Assembly (NCBI GenBank): GCA_017618195.1
Contig: JAFZUW010000056.1
Span: forward strand, 1-64,000
Length of the DNA: 64,000 bases
Direction: 5' to 3'
Source of the DNA: Lachnospiraceae bacterium
GTDB taxonomy: Bacteria > Bacillota > Clostridia > Lachnospirales > Lachnospiraceae
This document shows positions 1-7,736 of the stretch, piece after piece (position 1 is the first letter of the stretch; each line of letters begins with the position of its first letter). Under the pieces are notes generated by a model that worked only from the letters and a program-made list of their open reading frames with translations, had not been told where the DNA came from and searched no databases. The translations under genes and the position numbers were made by a program.

Positions 1-63
1 CATAAATCGATTCAGTAGCGAAAGCGGCCGCACATCTTGTGCCATTTGTCAAGGGCTTTAAGC

Positions 64-111
64 AAAAAAACTGAAAAAAAGAGTCCCGTACCATCTCTGA
101 TACAGAACTCT
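64..111 (-). terminator. Intrinsic terminator, minus strand
   Basis: Read on the minus strand, an 11-bp stem (arms at 101-111 and 80-90, two G-U pairs, 10-nt loop) is followed by a broken T-rich tract (complement of 64-79). It lies about 170 bp past the stop of the substrate-binding lipoprotein and probably ends that transcript. No T tract follows it on the plus strand. The stretch between it and the gene (112-280) holds two further short hairpins but no convincing gene. Confidence 0.75.
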
Positions 112-280
112 TGATGCTGTCATCTTAACTTAATGACATTGCTCAACGGGGCATGCTTTTTTATCTTTACAGGTTGTTACGCGGCATAAGGGATTGCCGC
201 ATACGGGCAGGCAGCACTCCGCGAAAGACATCCGAGCCGCAGCCGGCTCAACACGGATGGGGGCGGGGCATTTGCCTGAA

Positions 281-1342
281 TTACTGCATGTAGTAGAAAT
301 CGTCTGCGGGCATTGCACCGCCGATAGAAGCCGGATTGGCATCGAAGAGAACCTTCAGGTATGCGGATACGGCTTTCTTCATTTCATCGCCGGTGTAACA
401 TACGATGTTGCACTGCGGGATTGCCTTCTTGGCGATTGCGGCCTTGAAGATGTCGAAGTGTTCAACGAGCTCTGCGGCCTCGTCCACATTGGCCGTGGCA
501 AAAGCGGTGCTCAGCTTGTACTCATCAAGAAATACGCGGAACGCTTTGTCGTTGTCCTTAAGCCATGCGGTGTTCGCTACGATAACACCGGTAACGATCG
601 AGGAGTCGTTCAGCTTGTCCCACTCAGCGGTAACGTCAAGTGCTACGCGTACGTTGGGCATCTTCGCCTGAACGGTTGCAACATAAGGCTGCGGAAGCAT
701 TGCGATTACGTTTCCGTCGCTTGCGGCGATTCTGGCAGCAGCCTCGCTTGCTTCGGAGAGGAACGTAAGCGTTACGTCCTTGTCCGGATCGATGCCTGCG
801 GACTTGAGCAGGTAGCGGAGCGTGTACTCGGGAGTTGTTCCGGCGCCGGTAGCGAAGATCGTCTTGCCCTTCAAATCGGCAACGGAATGGATCGTGTCGC
901 CGGTCTCAACGATGTAAAGAACGCCGAGCGTATTTACCGCGCATACGGTAACACCGCCCTTGGTCTTGTTGTAAAGAACCGATGCGAGGTTACTCGGAAC
1001 GGCTGCTACGGGGATGTCGCCCTTGATGATGGAAGCGGTGATCTCGTCGGCGGTTCCTGCGACGGTAAATGTGTAGTCGTTCTTCGCCTGCTTGTTCTCG
1101 GCGTCAGACATAAGCTTTACCATCCCGATCGCGGTAGGTCCCTTGAGCACTGCCACGTTGATCTTGGCAGCCGTGTAGGGCTCTTCGGTGGGCGTTCCGG
1201 TAGGAGCGTCGGTCGGGTTAACATCGGGAGTCGCGGTTACGGCTTCCGTAGGGGTGGGAGTCTCCTCTGCCTTCTTGCCGCAGGCCGCGAAAAGCGTGGC
1301 GGTAAGGGCGAGAAGAAGGATCATGGTAAGTACTTTTTTCAT
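281..1342 (-). CDS. ABC transporter substrate-binding lipoprotein (NMT1/SsuA-like)
   Basis: A 353-residue secreted solute-binding protein. A Lys-start signal peptide ends in a lipobox (LFAAC, Cys at about residue 21), then a Pro/Thr-rich linker, then a periplasmic-binding fold. The pattern (VADLKGKTI, repeated AxDGN-like segments, PQPYVA) resembles the NMT1/ThiY/SsuA/TauA group that binds small organic solutes; the ligand cannot be read. I start at 1342 because a GGAGG lies just upstream there; an in-frame extension to 1399 is not needed. No permease or ATPase lies beside it and a terminator follows, so it looks monocistronic and must work with components encoded elsewhere. It has its own promoter and a leader of about 165 nt. 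Confidence 0.85.
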   Translation of the reverse strand: MKKVLTMILLLALTATLFAACGKKAEETPTPTEAVTATPDVNPTDAPTGTPTEEPYTAAKINVAVLKGPTAIGMVKLMSDAENKQAKNDYTFTVAGTADEITASIIKGDIPVAAVPSNLASVLYNKTKGGVTVCAVNTLGVLYIVETGDTIHSVADLKGKTIFATGAGTTPEYTLRYLLKSAGIDPDKDVTLTFLSEASEAAARIAASDGNVIAMLPQPYVATVQAKMPNVRVALDVTAEWDKLNDSSIVTGVIVANTAWLKDNDKAFRVFLDEYKLSTAFATANVDEAAELVEHFDIFKAAIAKKAIPQCNIVCYTGDEMKKAVSAYLKVLFDANPASIGGAMPADDFYYMQ

Positions 1343-1513
1343 AATATGACCTCCGGTCGATTGCTGATTGTGTGATACGGAAGAGGTCCCTGACGGCATA
1401 AAGAATAAACCGTCGTCCGGGTCGGAGTACCTTCCCGTCGGAGCCGTCTTTCGCAGGTATCTTAGGAGTCGGCAGGGAGCCTTCTCCGCAGAGTCTTGTT
1501 CGGATTCGCCAAT

Positions 1514-1542
1514 AATCTAACATAAGGAATAGTATTTGTCAA
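1514..1542 (-). promoter_or_regulatory. Promoter of the substrate-binding lipoprotein gene
   Basis: On the minus strand, -35 TTGACA (1542-1537), a 17-bp spacer and -10 TAGATT (1519-1514) preceded by TG (extended -10). The -35 overlaps the -35 of the divergent xpt promoter. Transcription would start near 1507, leaving a GC-rich leader of about 165 nt (1506-1343) with several short inverted repeats; I could not match it to a known riboswitch class. Confidence 0.75.
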
Positions 1543-1564
1543 ATCCTTTCGTCAGTGATATACT
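1536..1564 (+). promoter_or_regulatory. Promoter of xpt
   Basis: -35 TTGTCA (1536-1541), 17-bp spacer, -10 TATACT (1559-1564) preceded by TGA (extended -10). Predicted start near 1571, just before the structured leader at 1579-1626. It is back-to-back with the divergent minus-strand promoter, so the two -35 boxes share bases. Confidence 0.8.
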
Positions 1565-1578
1565 GTGAGGTAATTAAA

Positions 1579-1626
1579 GCCGTTCGCGGACGCGTGTCCG
1601 CTGCCGTACCCGGCATGTAAAACGGC
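1579..1626 (+). promoter_or_regulatory. Three-way-junction leader RNA of xpt
   Basis: The xpt leader can fold into a closing stem (1579-1584 with 1621-1626, 6 bp), hairpin 1 (1586-1591 with 1596-1601, 6 bp, 4-nt loop) and hairpin 2 (1602-1606 with 1611-1615, 5 bp, 4-nt loop), all Watson-Crick. The closing stem ends 14 nt before the ribosome binding site (1641-1646). It is a three-way junction before a purine-salvage gene, as in purine riboswitches, but the conserved purine-riboswitch junction bases are absent. Confidence 0.5.
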
Positions 1627-1653
1627 TCATGATCATTCAGACGGAGGTGCCGC

Positions 1654-2235
1654 ATGAAACTGTTGGAAGACCGGATCCGTGAGGAAGGCGTTGTAAAAGA
1701 GGGCAACATTCTGAAGGTGGACATGTTTCTGAACCATCAGATGGATGTCGTATTGTTCCGGCAAATGGCGAAGGAATGGAAGCGCAGATTTGCCGACGCG
1801 GGAGTGAATAAGATTCTTACGATCGAGGCGTCCGGAATCGGAATCGCCTGCATCGCGGCCGAAGAGTTCGGCTGCAAGGTCGTATTTGCCAAGAAGACGC
1901 AGGGCAAAAACCTCGACGGAGACCTGCTGACGACGCAGATCACTTCGTTCACGAAGGGGCGCGTTTTCGACGTAATCGTTGCGAAGAAGTTCCTAGGACC
2001 CGAGGACCGGGTACTGATCATCGATGATTTCCTGGCAAACGGGTGCGCGCTTGAAGGATTGATTTCAATCGTGAAGGAGTCCGGCGCGACGCTTGTCGGC
2101 TGCGGCATCGCAATCGAGAAGGGCTTCCAGGCGGGCGGAGACAAGATCCGCGGCATGGGCGTGCGGCTCGAGTCGCTTGCGATCATCGAGAGCATGGACG
2201 GCGGAAAGCTTACGTTCCGCGAAGACGGAACCTGA
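1654..2235 (+). CDS. xpt: Xanthine phosphoribosyltransferase
   Basis: 193 residues, the usual length for Xpt. The enzyme converts xanthine and PRPP to XMP in cytoplasmic purine salvage. The N-terminal MKLLEDRI...EGNILKVD...NHQMD segment is typical of the family, and the PRPP-binding motif is [11 protein letters not shown] at about residues 127-137. The start has a GGAGG 7 bases upstream. It is driven by the promoter at 1536-1564 and preceded by a folded leader. In other Firmicutes xpt is often under a guanine riboswitch; here a different-looking structure holds that position. dtd follows after about 150 bp. Confidence 0.93.
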   Translation: MKLLEDRIREEGVVKEGNILKVDMFLNHQMDVVLFRQMAKEWKRRFADAGVNKILTIEASGIGIACIAAEEFGCKVVFAKKTQGKNLDGDLLTTQITSFTKGRVFDVIVAKKFLGPEDRVLIIDDFLANGCALEGLISIVKESGATLVGCGIAIEKGFQAGGDKIRGMGVRLESLAIIESMDGGKLTFREDGT

Positions 2236-2348
2236 GAAAGCGGCAGGGTGTTCTGTCGGGCGAAGATAAGACGGAATGTGAGAAAAGGGCGCGGATGCTC
2301 CGCCGGGGCGGACGTCACCGCCTTAAGAACCGAACAAAGGAAATTCGG

Positions 2349-2369
2349 GGCGCTTCCTTAGGAGGCGCC
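2349..2369 (+). other. Strong hairpin between xpt and dtd
   Basis: A 9-bp stem with one G-U pair and a UUA loop (2349-2357 with 2361-2369). It is followed by TTATTC rather than a T run, so it is more likely an mRNA-stabilising, processing or weak terminator element than a full terminator. It sits about 10 bases before the dtd ribosome binding site. Confidence 0.5.
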
Positions 2370-2388
2370 TTATTCAGGAGGATGGGAT

Positions 2389-2847
2389 ATGAGATTTTTG
2401 ATTCAAAGAGTAACGGAAGCATCGGTCACCGTGGAAGGAACGGTGATCGGCTCGATCGGCAAGGGTTTCCTTGTTCTGGTCGGCGTGTGCGATACCGATA
2501 CGGAGGCAATTGCCGATGCAATGGTGAAGAAGCTCTCGGGGCTTCGGATCTTCGAGGATGAAAACGGGAAGACCAATCTTTCCGCCCGCGATGTCGGAGG
2601 AGAGATGCTGGTCGTTTCGCAGTTCACGCTTTATGCGGACTGCCGCCACGGAAACCGCCCGTCGTTCACGAAGGCAGGAAGCCCGCAGGAAGCGGAGAGG
2701 CTTTATGAATATGTGGTCGCAAAGCTCAGAGACGGCGAAGGCTTCCGGGTTGAGACCGGCAGCTTCGGCGCGGATATGAAAGTAAGGCTGTTGAACGACG
2801 GACCGTTCACGGTAATGCTCGATTCCGCGGAACTCGGGAAGGGATGA
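2389..2847 (+). CDS. dtd: D-aminoacyl-tRNA deacylase
   Basis: 152 residues, standard for DTD. It hydrolyses D-amino acids mischarged onto tRNA in the cytoplasm. Diagnostic motifs are visible: [13 protein letters not shown] at the N terminus, the SQFTLYAD active-site segment at about residues 77-84, and the C-terminal NDGPFT segment (the cross-subunit NxGPxT motif). An AGGAGG lies before the start. It probably shares transcripts with xpt through the 150-bp gap, as no clear promoter of its own is seen. Confidence 0.93.
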   Translation: MRFLIQRVTEASVTVEGTVIGSIGKGFLVLVGVCDTDTEAIADAMVKKLSGLRIFEDENGKTNLSARDVGGEMLVVSQFTLYADCRHGNRPSFTKAGSPQEAERLYEYVVAKLRDGEGFRVETGSFGADMKVRLLNDGPFTVMLDSAELGKG

Positions 2848-2876
2848 GTGGTATTTTCCGGTAAAAGAGGGAATAT

Positions 2877-2906
2877 TTTTACATTTGACTGTTTAAAAAT
2901 GTAAAA
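2877..2906 (+). promoter_or_regulatory. Inverted repeat upstream of the ABC-2 exporter promoter
   Basis: Perfect 10-bp arms (2877-2886 and 2897-2906) with TTTACA/TGTAAA cores around a 10-base spacer, about 25 bp upstream of the -35 box. The same hexamers recur in the palindrome inside the promoter (2933-2949), which suggests a pair of operators for one regulator. The stem is too A+T-rich and lacks a suitable tail for a good terminator. Confidence 0.45.
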
Positions 2907-2931
2907 TATCGGTTAATTGTTAAGATTACCA

Positions 2932-2960
2932 TTGTAAATGGAGTTTACATGTGGTATAAT
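2932..2960 (+). promoter_or_regulatory. Promoter with embedded operator for the ABC-2 exporter operon
   Basis: -35 TTGTAA (2932-2937), 17-bp spacer, -10 TATAAT (2955-2960) with a TG at -14. A palindrome TGTAAA-N5-TTTACA occupies 2933-2949, overlapping the -35 and filling the spacer, the classic place for a repressor site. Confidence 0.75.
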
Positions 2961-3004
2961 GCCGAGAGTTAGGGTTTACGAACAAACACGGAGGTGTGAA
3001 AATC

Positions 3005-3994
3005 ATGTCTTTTGAAGTGCGTAATTTGGTCAAGTCGTACGGCGATAAGGTCGTAGTTGACCACCTGAATCTGACGATGGCGGAGCCCGGCGTGTATGCG
3101 CTGTTGGGAACCAACGGTGCCGGTAAGACGACATCCATCCGTATGATTCTGGGAATGTTGCAGAAGGATTCCGGTGAAGTTTTATTCAACGGAGAGGAAA
3201 TGCAGCCGAAACAAATGAATATCGGCTATCTTGCAGAGGAAAGAGGACTTTATCCGAAGTATCCGATCATCGACCAACTGCTTTATTTTGCCCGCCTGAA
3301 GGGCGTAAAGCGTTCGGAAGCGATGAAAAGAGTGAAATACTGGTCTTCCCGTCTGGAACTTGATGAATATCTGTTCCCGCCGAAGAACTCGAAGGGGAAG
3401 GCTCCCAAACCGAAGCTTGCCGACCAGCTCAGTAAAGGTAACCAGCAGAAGGTTCAGCTTATGGCCGCGCTGATCTCCGATCCGGAATTCCTGATCCTTG
3501 ATGAGCCGATGAGCGGTCTCGATCCGGTTAACACCGATCTGTTCAAGGAGGTAATCCGCGAGGAGATCGCCAAGAACAAGTATGTCATCATGTCGAGCCA
3601 CCAGATGCCTACCGTAGAGGAATTCTGTACGGACATCACAATCCTCGATCATGGTAAGACGGTGCTTCAGGGTAATCTGGATGAGATTAAGAAGAGCTAC
3701 GGCCGTGTAAACCTTTTCGTTAAGTGCGAAGGCGAGATTGAGGACCTGATTGAACAGGCCGGACTTCCGATCGTGGAGAAGCTTCCGAGCGAGTACCACA
3801 TCCGTGTTACCGGCGAAGAGCAGGCAATGCAGTTCCTGCGTACGCTGATCGATGCGAACAATAACGTTATGGGCCGTAAGATCACGATCATCCGTTTTGA
3901 GCTTCGTGAGCCGAGCCTGCATGAGATTTTCGTAGAGAAGGTCGGCGCAGGTTCCGCTGCCGAGGAGGAAGGTGCAAAGAATGAAAAAGAGTGA
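3005..3994 (+). CDS. ABC-2 type exporter ATP-binding protein (NatA-like)
   Basis: 329-residue nucleotide-binding protein. Walker A is GTNGAGKTTS at about residues 35-44, the signature loop is LSKGNQQKVQ, Walker B is FLILDEPMSGLD, and the switch His is in SSHQMP; the C-terminal region resembles the DUF4162 extension found in NatA-type ATPases. I use the ATG at 3005, which is well spaced from GGAGGTG; an upstream GTG at 2996 overlaps that ribosome site. It overlaps the next permease by 14 bp, and two permeases follow, giving a three-gene exporter. By family resemblance it could extrude Na+ or an antibiotic; the substrate is not readable. Confidence 0.9.
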   Translation: MSFEVRNLVKSYGDKVVVDHLNLTMAEPGVYALLGTNGAGKTTSIRMILGMLQKDSGEVLFNGEEMQPKQMNIGYLAEERGLYPKYPIIDQLLYFARLKGVKRSEAMKRVKYWSSRLELDEYLFPPKNSKGKAPKPKLADQLSKGNQQKVQLMAALISDPEFLILDEPMSGLDPVNTDLFKEVIREEIAKNKYVIMSSHQMPTVEEFCTDITILDHGKTVLQGNLDEIKKSYGRVNLFVKCEGEIEDLIEQAGLPIVEKLPSEYHIRVTGEEQAMQFLRTLIDANNNVMGRKITIIRFELREPSLHEIFVEKVGAGSAAEEEGAKNEKE

Positions 3995-5378
3995 GTTTCG
4001 CGGATGGACCGACGTATTCCGCTTCACTCTTGTGCAGACCTGGAAAAACCGCTCGTTTTTGATCACCATGATCATCATGTGGATCATCTGTCTGCTGGCG
4101 GTTCCGGTGCTTTCTTTCTTCACGGGCGATAAAAAAGGCAAAGGCGAAGAGGAATACAACTTCGAAGAGACGACCATCGAGAAGGCTTACATTCTGGATG
4201 AACTGCTCTTCACGGACTCCGGTTTTAAGTCCGACATATTTAAAGAGAAAGACGTCTTCAAGGATGTTGAGATCGAGAGAGTTCTCTACCTTGCGCAGAT
4301 GAGCGTCGAGGATGAGAAGGACGAGAAGACGTATAAGGATCTTTGCGAGAAGGTCAACAAAGAGCCGCACAGCGTAATCATCCACGTATATCTGGATATT
4401 ACGAAGGGCATCGCGATTGACGTCGTTACCGCAATTGATTCGAAGGTTAAATCGAAAGAATGCGATTATATCGGAAGCCTTCTGGTGGACGAATTTAACC
4501 GCTATAAGTACGCGATTACCCAGATGGGTGAGGAACAGTTGGCTGCTCTTGATTATCAGTATGACGTCGTTGCTCTTTTAGAGCAGGAAGACGGCAGCTT
4601 TATCACGGAGAAGCCGCACATTTCCGAAGCCAAATACTGGGTTGTATATGCCATCCTGTTTTTGATCATGATGGTGGTTACGACTTCTTCGAGCCAGGTT
4701 GCTACGGCTGTTGCAATGGATAAGTCGTCAAAAGTTATGGAATACCTGCTGACCTCCGTTCGCCCGATGGCATTGGTTCTCGGTAAGGTTCTGGCATCGG
4801 TTGTTTCGACGGTACTTCAGCTCGGCATTTCATTCGGCCTGGCGCTTGTTTCCAATAAGTTTACCAAGATGTTTACCGGCTCCGACTACCTGCAGAACAA
4901 GCTTCCGGAAGGAATCTTAGACAACATTACGATTCCGAACGTCCTGATCGCTTTGATCGGTGTCGGCTGCGGCGTTATGTTCTACGGATTTATCGCAGGC
5001 CTCTGCGGCGCAATGGTAAGGAAAATGGAAGAGATGCAGGAAAGCATGACCATGCTGATCGTTGTGGTGCTCATCGGTACCTATCTCGGCATGTTCGCTT
5101 CCATGTCCATGCAGAAGTCCCTTACGAACCCGCTTTTCTATGTGGCCATGCTTGCTCCGATTTCTTCACCGTTCCTGCTTCCCGGCGTATGCATCATCGG
5201 GGCGGGTGCACTGTGGATACGGCTTGCATCGCTTGCAATATTGCTTCTTCTGGATTTCGTAATCCTGTTCGCTTCGGCGCGCGTATATGAGATTCTGATC
5301 CTGTATAACGGAAGCAAGATCAAGCTGAAGGATCTGGGCAAGTTCCTGAAACAGGCGAAAGGGGGTAAGACCGCATGA
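3981..5378 (+). CDS. ABC-2 type transporter permease (NatB-like), first
   Basis: 465-residue membrane protein with the ABC-2 permease layout: one N-terminal transmembrane helix (about residues 23-45), a large charged extracytoplasmic domain (about 50-220) and a block of five to six helices at the C terminus. The segment MDKSSKVMEYLLTSVRP before the helix bundle is typical of the NatB/YhaP group. The start at 3981 is preceded by AGGAGG and lies inside the ATPase gene (14-bp overlap), so translation is probably coupled. The last bases overlap the second permease in an ATGA arrangement. Confidence 0.85.
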   Translation: MKKSEFRGWTDVFRFTLVQTWKNRSFLITMIIMWIICLLAVPVLSFFTGDKKGKGEEEYNFEETTIEKAYILDELLFTDSGFKSDIFKEKDVFKDVEIERVLYLAQMSVEDEKDEKTYKDLCEKVNKEPHSVIIHVYLDITKGIAIDVVTAIDSKVKSKECDYIGSLLVDEFNRYKYAITQMGEEQLAALDYQYDVVALLEQEDGSFITEKPHISEAKYWVVYAILFLIMMVVTTSSSQVATAVAMDKSSKVMEYLLTSVRPMALVLGKVLASVVSTVLQLGISFGLALVSNKFTKMFTGSDYLQNKLPEGILDNITIPNVLIALIGVGCGVMFYGFIAGLCGAMVRKMEEMQESMTMLIVVVLIGTYLGMFASMSMQKSLTNPLFYVAMLAPISSPFLLPGVCIIGAGALWIRLASLAILLLLDFVILFASARVYEILILYNGSKIKLKDLGKFLKQAKGGKTA

Positions 5379-6742
5379 AAAACATGAAAGGTTTACGTTC
5401 CGTATTTCGCTTTACCGTAAAGCAGTACATGGCCCGTAACGGATTTGCAAGACTGACAATCCTTCTTGCGCTTCTTCTGTTCCTCGGCGGAACCGCTCTG
5501 ATTTATTTCACCGGCAAGCCGTCCGCTCCGAAAGACGAGAAGGAAGGGGATAAGGAGAAAGAAACAACCGTTTGTCAGGTTAACGTTGTAAACATGACCG
5601 GTCTGGACATCAATCTTCCGGAACAGGACGACGAAGAGGAAGAGAAGAAGGATTCGGCCGGGACCGTATATGTATACAGCCTTTCGGAAGATGACGAGAA
5701 TGAAGCGTTCAAGAAGGCTTCCGAACAGGAGACGCACATCATTGCGGTTGTGGAGAAAGAAACCACCGGAGACGGTATTGTGAAATACACGACCCGCCTG
5801 AAGGTTCCGGATGGCTCCAAAATCAGTAAGAGTGAGGCTCTGGAAGCCGGTAACGTGATTTCCGATGCCGTAAGACTTGCCGTATATGAGAGCGTACACA
5901 TGACGGAAGAATCCATCCAGTTCGTTTCTCTGGAAGCGACATCAAGAAGTATTTCGACCGATGAAGAGATCAGCATGCTGAACATGGTGATCCGCGGATT
6001 CCTTCCCGCAATCCTCGGTCTCGTAATGTATATGATGATTCTTCTGCACGGTCAGACGATCTGTAAGGAAGTATCGATTGAGAAGACGTCCAAGCTGATG
6101 GAGACGATGCTTGTTTCGGTAGAGCCGAACGCATTGATCCTCGGAAAGACGGTAGCGCTTACCGTACTGGCGCTCGGACAGTTCTTCGCCTGGGTTGCAG
6201 GGGGTCTGCTCGGTCTGCTGGCCGGCGGCATTCTCGGAAAAGCACTCCACGGAAGCGAGTTCCACAACAAGCTTTCCTCGGTTCTGAACTTCCTGAGAAA
6301 CTTTATCGGCGAGAGCGCATTAAGCCCTGCCGCAATCGTGATGAGCATCATCGTATTCTGCTTCGGTATCTTCATCTACTTTGCACTTGCGGCAATCGGC
6401 GGAAGCTTCGTTTCCAAGCCGGAAGAGACTTCGTCGGCAAGCGGTATGTTCATCTTCCCGATGATCATATTCTGGATGATTACCTACTTCGCTTCGTTCT
6501 CCGGAGCGCAGGACGTAATCCGCGTATGCCGCTACATTCCGTTCGCCGCACCGTTCTGCGTACCGGTTGATGTACTGACCGGAAACATGGGACTTCTCGG
6601 CGGCGCGATTGTGTGCCTTGAAGTTACGGCGGTTGCATTGCTTCTGATCTTCATTGCGGCACGTATCTACCGCGGAATGATGCTTCATACCGGTCAGAAG
6701 GTTTCCATGAAGAGAATCTGGGAATTCATCTGCGGTCGTTAA
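5375..6742 (+). CDS. ABC-2 type transporter permease (NatB-like), second
   Basis: 455-residue paralogue of the preceding permease with the same design: one N-terminal helix (about 25-45), an acidic extracytoplasmic domain containing an E/D/K-rich stretch, then a C-terminal helix cluster. The coupling segment IEKTSKLMETMLVSVEP matches the equivalent position in its neighbour. It starts at an ATGA overlap with the upstream stop and is followed by a strong terminator at 6800-6840. The pair of permeases with one ATPase suggests a heterodimeric membrane domain. Confidence 0.85.
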   Translation: MKNMKGLRSVFRFTVKQYMARNGFARLTILLALLLFLGGTALIYFTGKPSAPKDEKEGDKEKETTVCQVNVVNMTGLDINLPEQDDEEEEKKDSAGTVYVYSLSEDDENEAFKKASEQETHIIAVVEKETTGDGIVKYTTRLKVPDGSKISKSEALEAGNVISDAVRLAVYESVHMTEESIQFVSLEATSRSISTDEEISMLNMVIRGFLPAILGLVMYMMILLHGQTICKEVSIEKTSKLMETMLVSVEPNALILGKTVALTVLALGQFFAWVAGGLLGLLAGGILGKALHGSEFHNKLSSVLNFLRNFIGESALSPAAIVMSIIVFCFGIFIYFALAAIGGSFVSKPEETSSASGMFIFPMIIFWMITYFASFSGAQDVIRVCRYIPFAAPFCVPVDVLTGNMGLLGGAIVCLEVTAVALLLIFIAARIYRGMMLHTGQKVSMKRIWEFICGR

Positions 6743-6799
6743 GCATACGATGAAACCGAAACGCCGGAAGGGCGATTCCTTCCGCCAATAGAAAAAATA

Positions 6800-6840
6800 A
6801 ACTCCGTCCGCTGCGGAATGCAGCCGGACGGAGTTTTTTA
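6800..6840 (+). terminator. Intrinsic terminator after the ABC-2 exporter operon
   Basis: A long stem (6800-6811 with 6826-6837, plus inner pairs) and T6 on the plus strand. The A-rich 5' flank also makes it usable on the minus strand, although the minus-strand gene ends 170 bp away at 7011. The gap 6841-7010 shows no gene I can support. Confidence 0.9.
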
Positions 6841-7010
6841 TGCTTTGAATGATTACGGAACATGCCCCCTGAAGCGCTCAGAAGCCTCAAAACGGGCATT
6901 TGCCGTTACACTCGGTAAAACCCCTCACGAATGGATAAATCGGTTCCCCGTAGGGCATTACAGAAGGTTCTGTTATTCGCTGCGGGATTCTCAGAGCACT
7001 CGCGGAATCT

Positions 7011-7664
7011 TTATTTATCCTCTACGGGAGCGTCAGACATAACAGGCTCTTCATCGTTTCCGCAAAGGGAATTGATGATGTATACAAGACACATGCAGTT
7101 GTCGATGTTGCTTGCAACCTGGTTAAGAGCGAGCTTGTTCGATCCCTTCATAAGGATGGCAACGGACTGGTCGGACCAGTTGGCTCTCTCAATCTCGGAA
7201 AGCGGAACGGTCGTCTTCTTTGCGAAACGCTTGCCGGAAATCTCAGTGGGAGATACGGTTACGCCGCCAATCTGGATGGTGCCGCCCTCCTTGATCGTAA
7301 TCAGATATCTTGCGGCAATCGCTTTTACTACGGTCGAAACCGTGGCGGTCAAAGCTGCGATGTAATAAGCACGTTTGGATTTAACGCTTCCGAGCCCGAA
7401 GAAGCAGTTGGAACTGTTCTTCCATTTCAGCTTGCGTCCGTCCTTCAGTTTGAAGACGATACGGGTGGAAAGGCTGTTAAAGATGAGGTTGTAGCAGACG
7501 TCGCTTCGGAAAGAACTTACGGATTCGATATCACGGTACAGGATCGTTTCATCGTTGAAAACCATACGGTCACTGTAAAATACTACCGGCTTCTTGTCCT
7601 TTTTCTTACGGGGACATACGGCCAAAGCTTCTGTTCCGGTCTGCTGATTCATTTCTTGATCCAT
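7011..7664 (-). CDS. Hypothetical protein, PH-like fold suspected
   Basis: 217 residues, not recognised. There is no signal peptide; one weakly hydrophobic stretch (about 105-120) lies mid-protein. Segments such as VVFYSDRMVFNDETILYRDIESV and a second half with ITIKEGGTIQIGGV...PLSEIERANW look like two bacterial PH-like or YokE/DUF-type beta modules in which a short loop reads out lipid or membrane state. This is inference from pattern only. A good AAGGAG precedes the start. It lies just downstream of the GH3-fold gene on the same strand and may be cotranscribed with it. Confidence 0.7.
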   Translation of the reverse strand: MDQEMNQQTGTEALAVCPRKKKDKKPVVFYSDRMVFNDETILYRDIESVSSFRSDVCYNLIFNSLSTRIVFKLKDGRKLKWKNSSNCFFGLGSVKSKRAYYIAALTATVSTVVKAIAARYLITIKEGGTIQIGGVTVSPTEISGKRFAKKTTVPLSEIERANWSDQSVAILMKGSNKLALNQVASNIDNCMCLVYIINSLCGNDEEPVMSDAPVEDK

Positions 7665-7736
7665 TGGCTGTTTCTCCTTTTGATTAGTGTTAATCTATAG
7701 AATCCCGTTCCGTGAGCAATACCGGACGGGGGTCTA

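Noticed and set aside
194..1375. Long plus-strand ORF opposite the substrate-binding lipoprotein
   Set aside because: It is the complement of a clear lipoprotein gene with signal peptide, promoter and ribosome site; its translation is Cys/Arg/Gly-rich without family features.
1343..1507. Cobalamin or FMN riboswitch before the lipoprotein gene
   Set aside because: Fragments such as GACGGGAAGG and ATACCTGCG resemble parts of those cores but are in the wrong order and lack the remaining conserved boxes.
1571..1653. Guanine/purine riboswitch before xpt
   Set aside because: A three-way junction is present, but the conserved junction segments and kissing loops of the purine riboswitch are missing.
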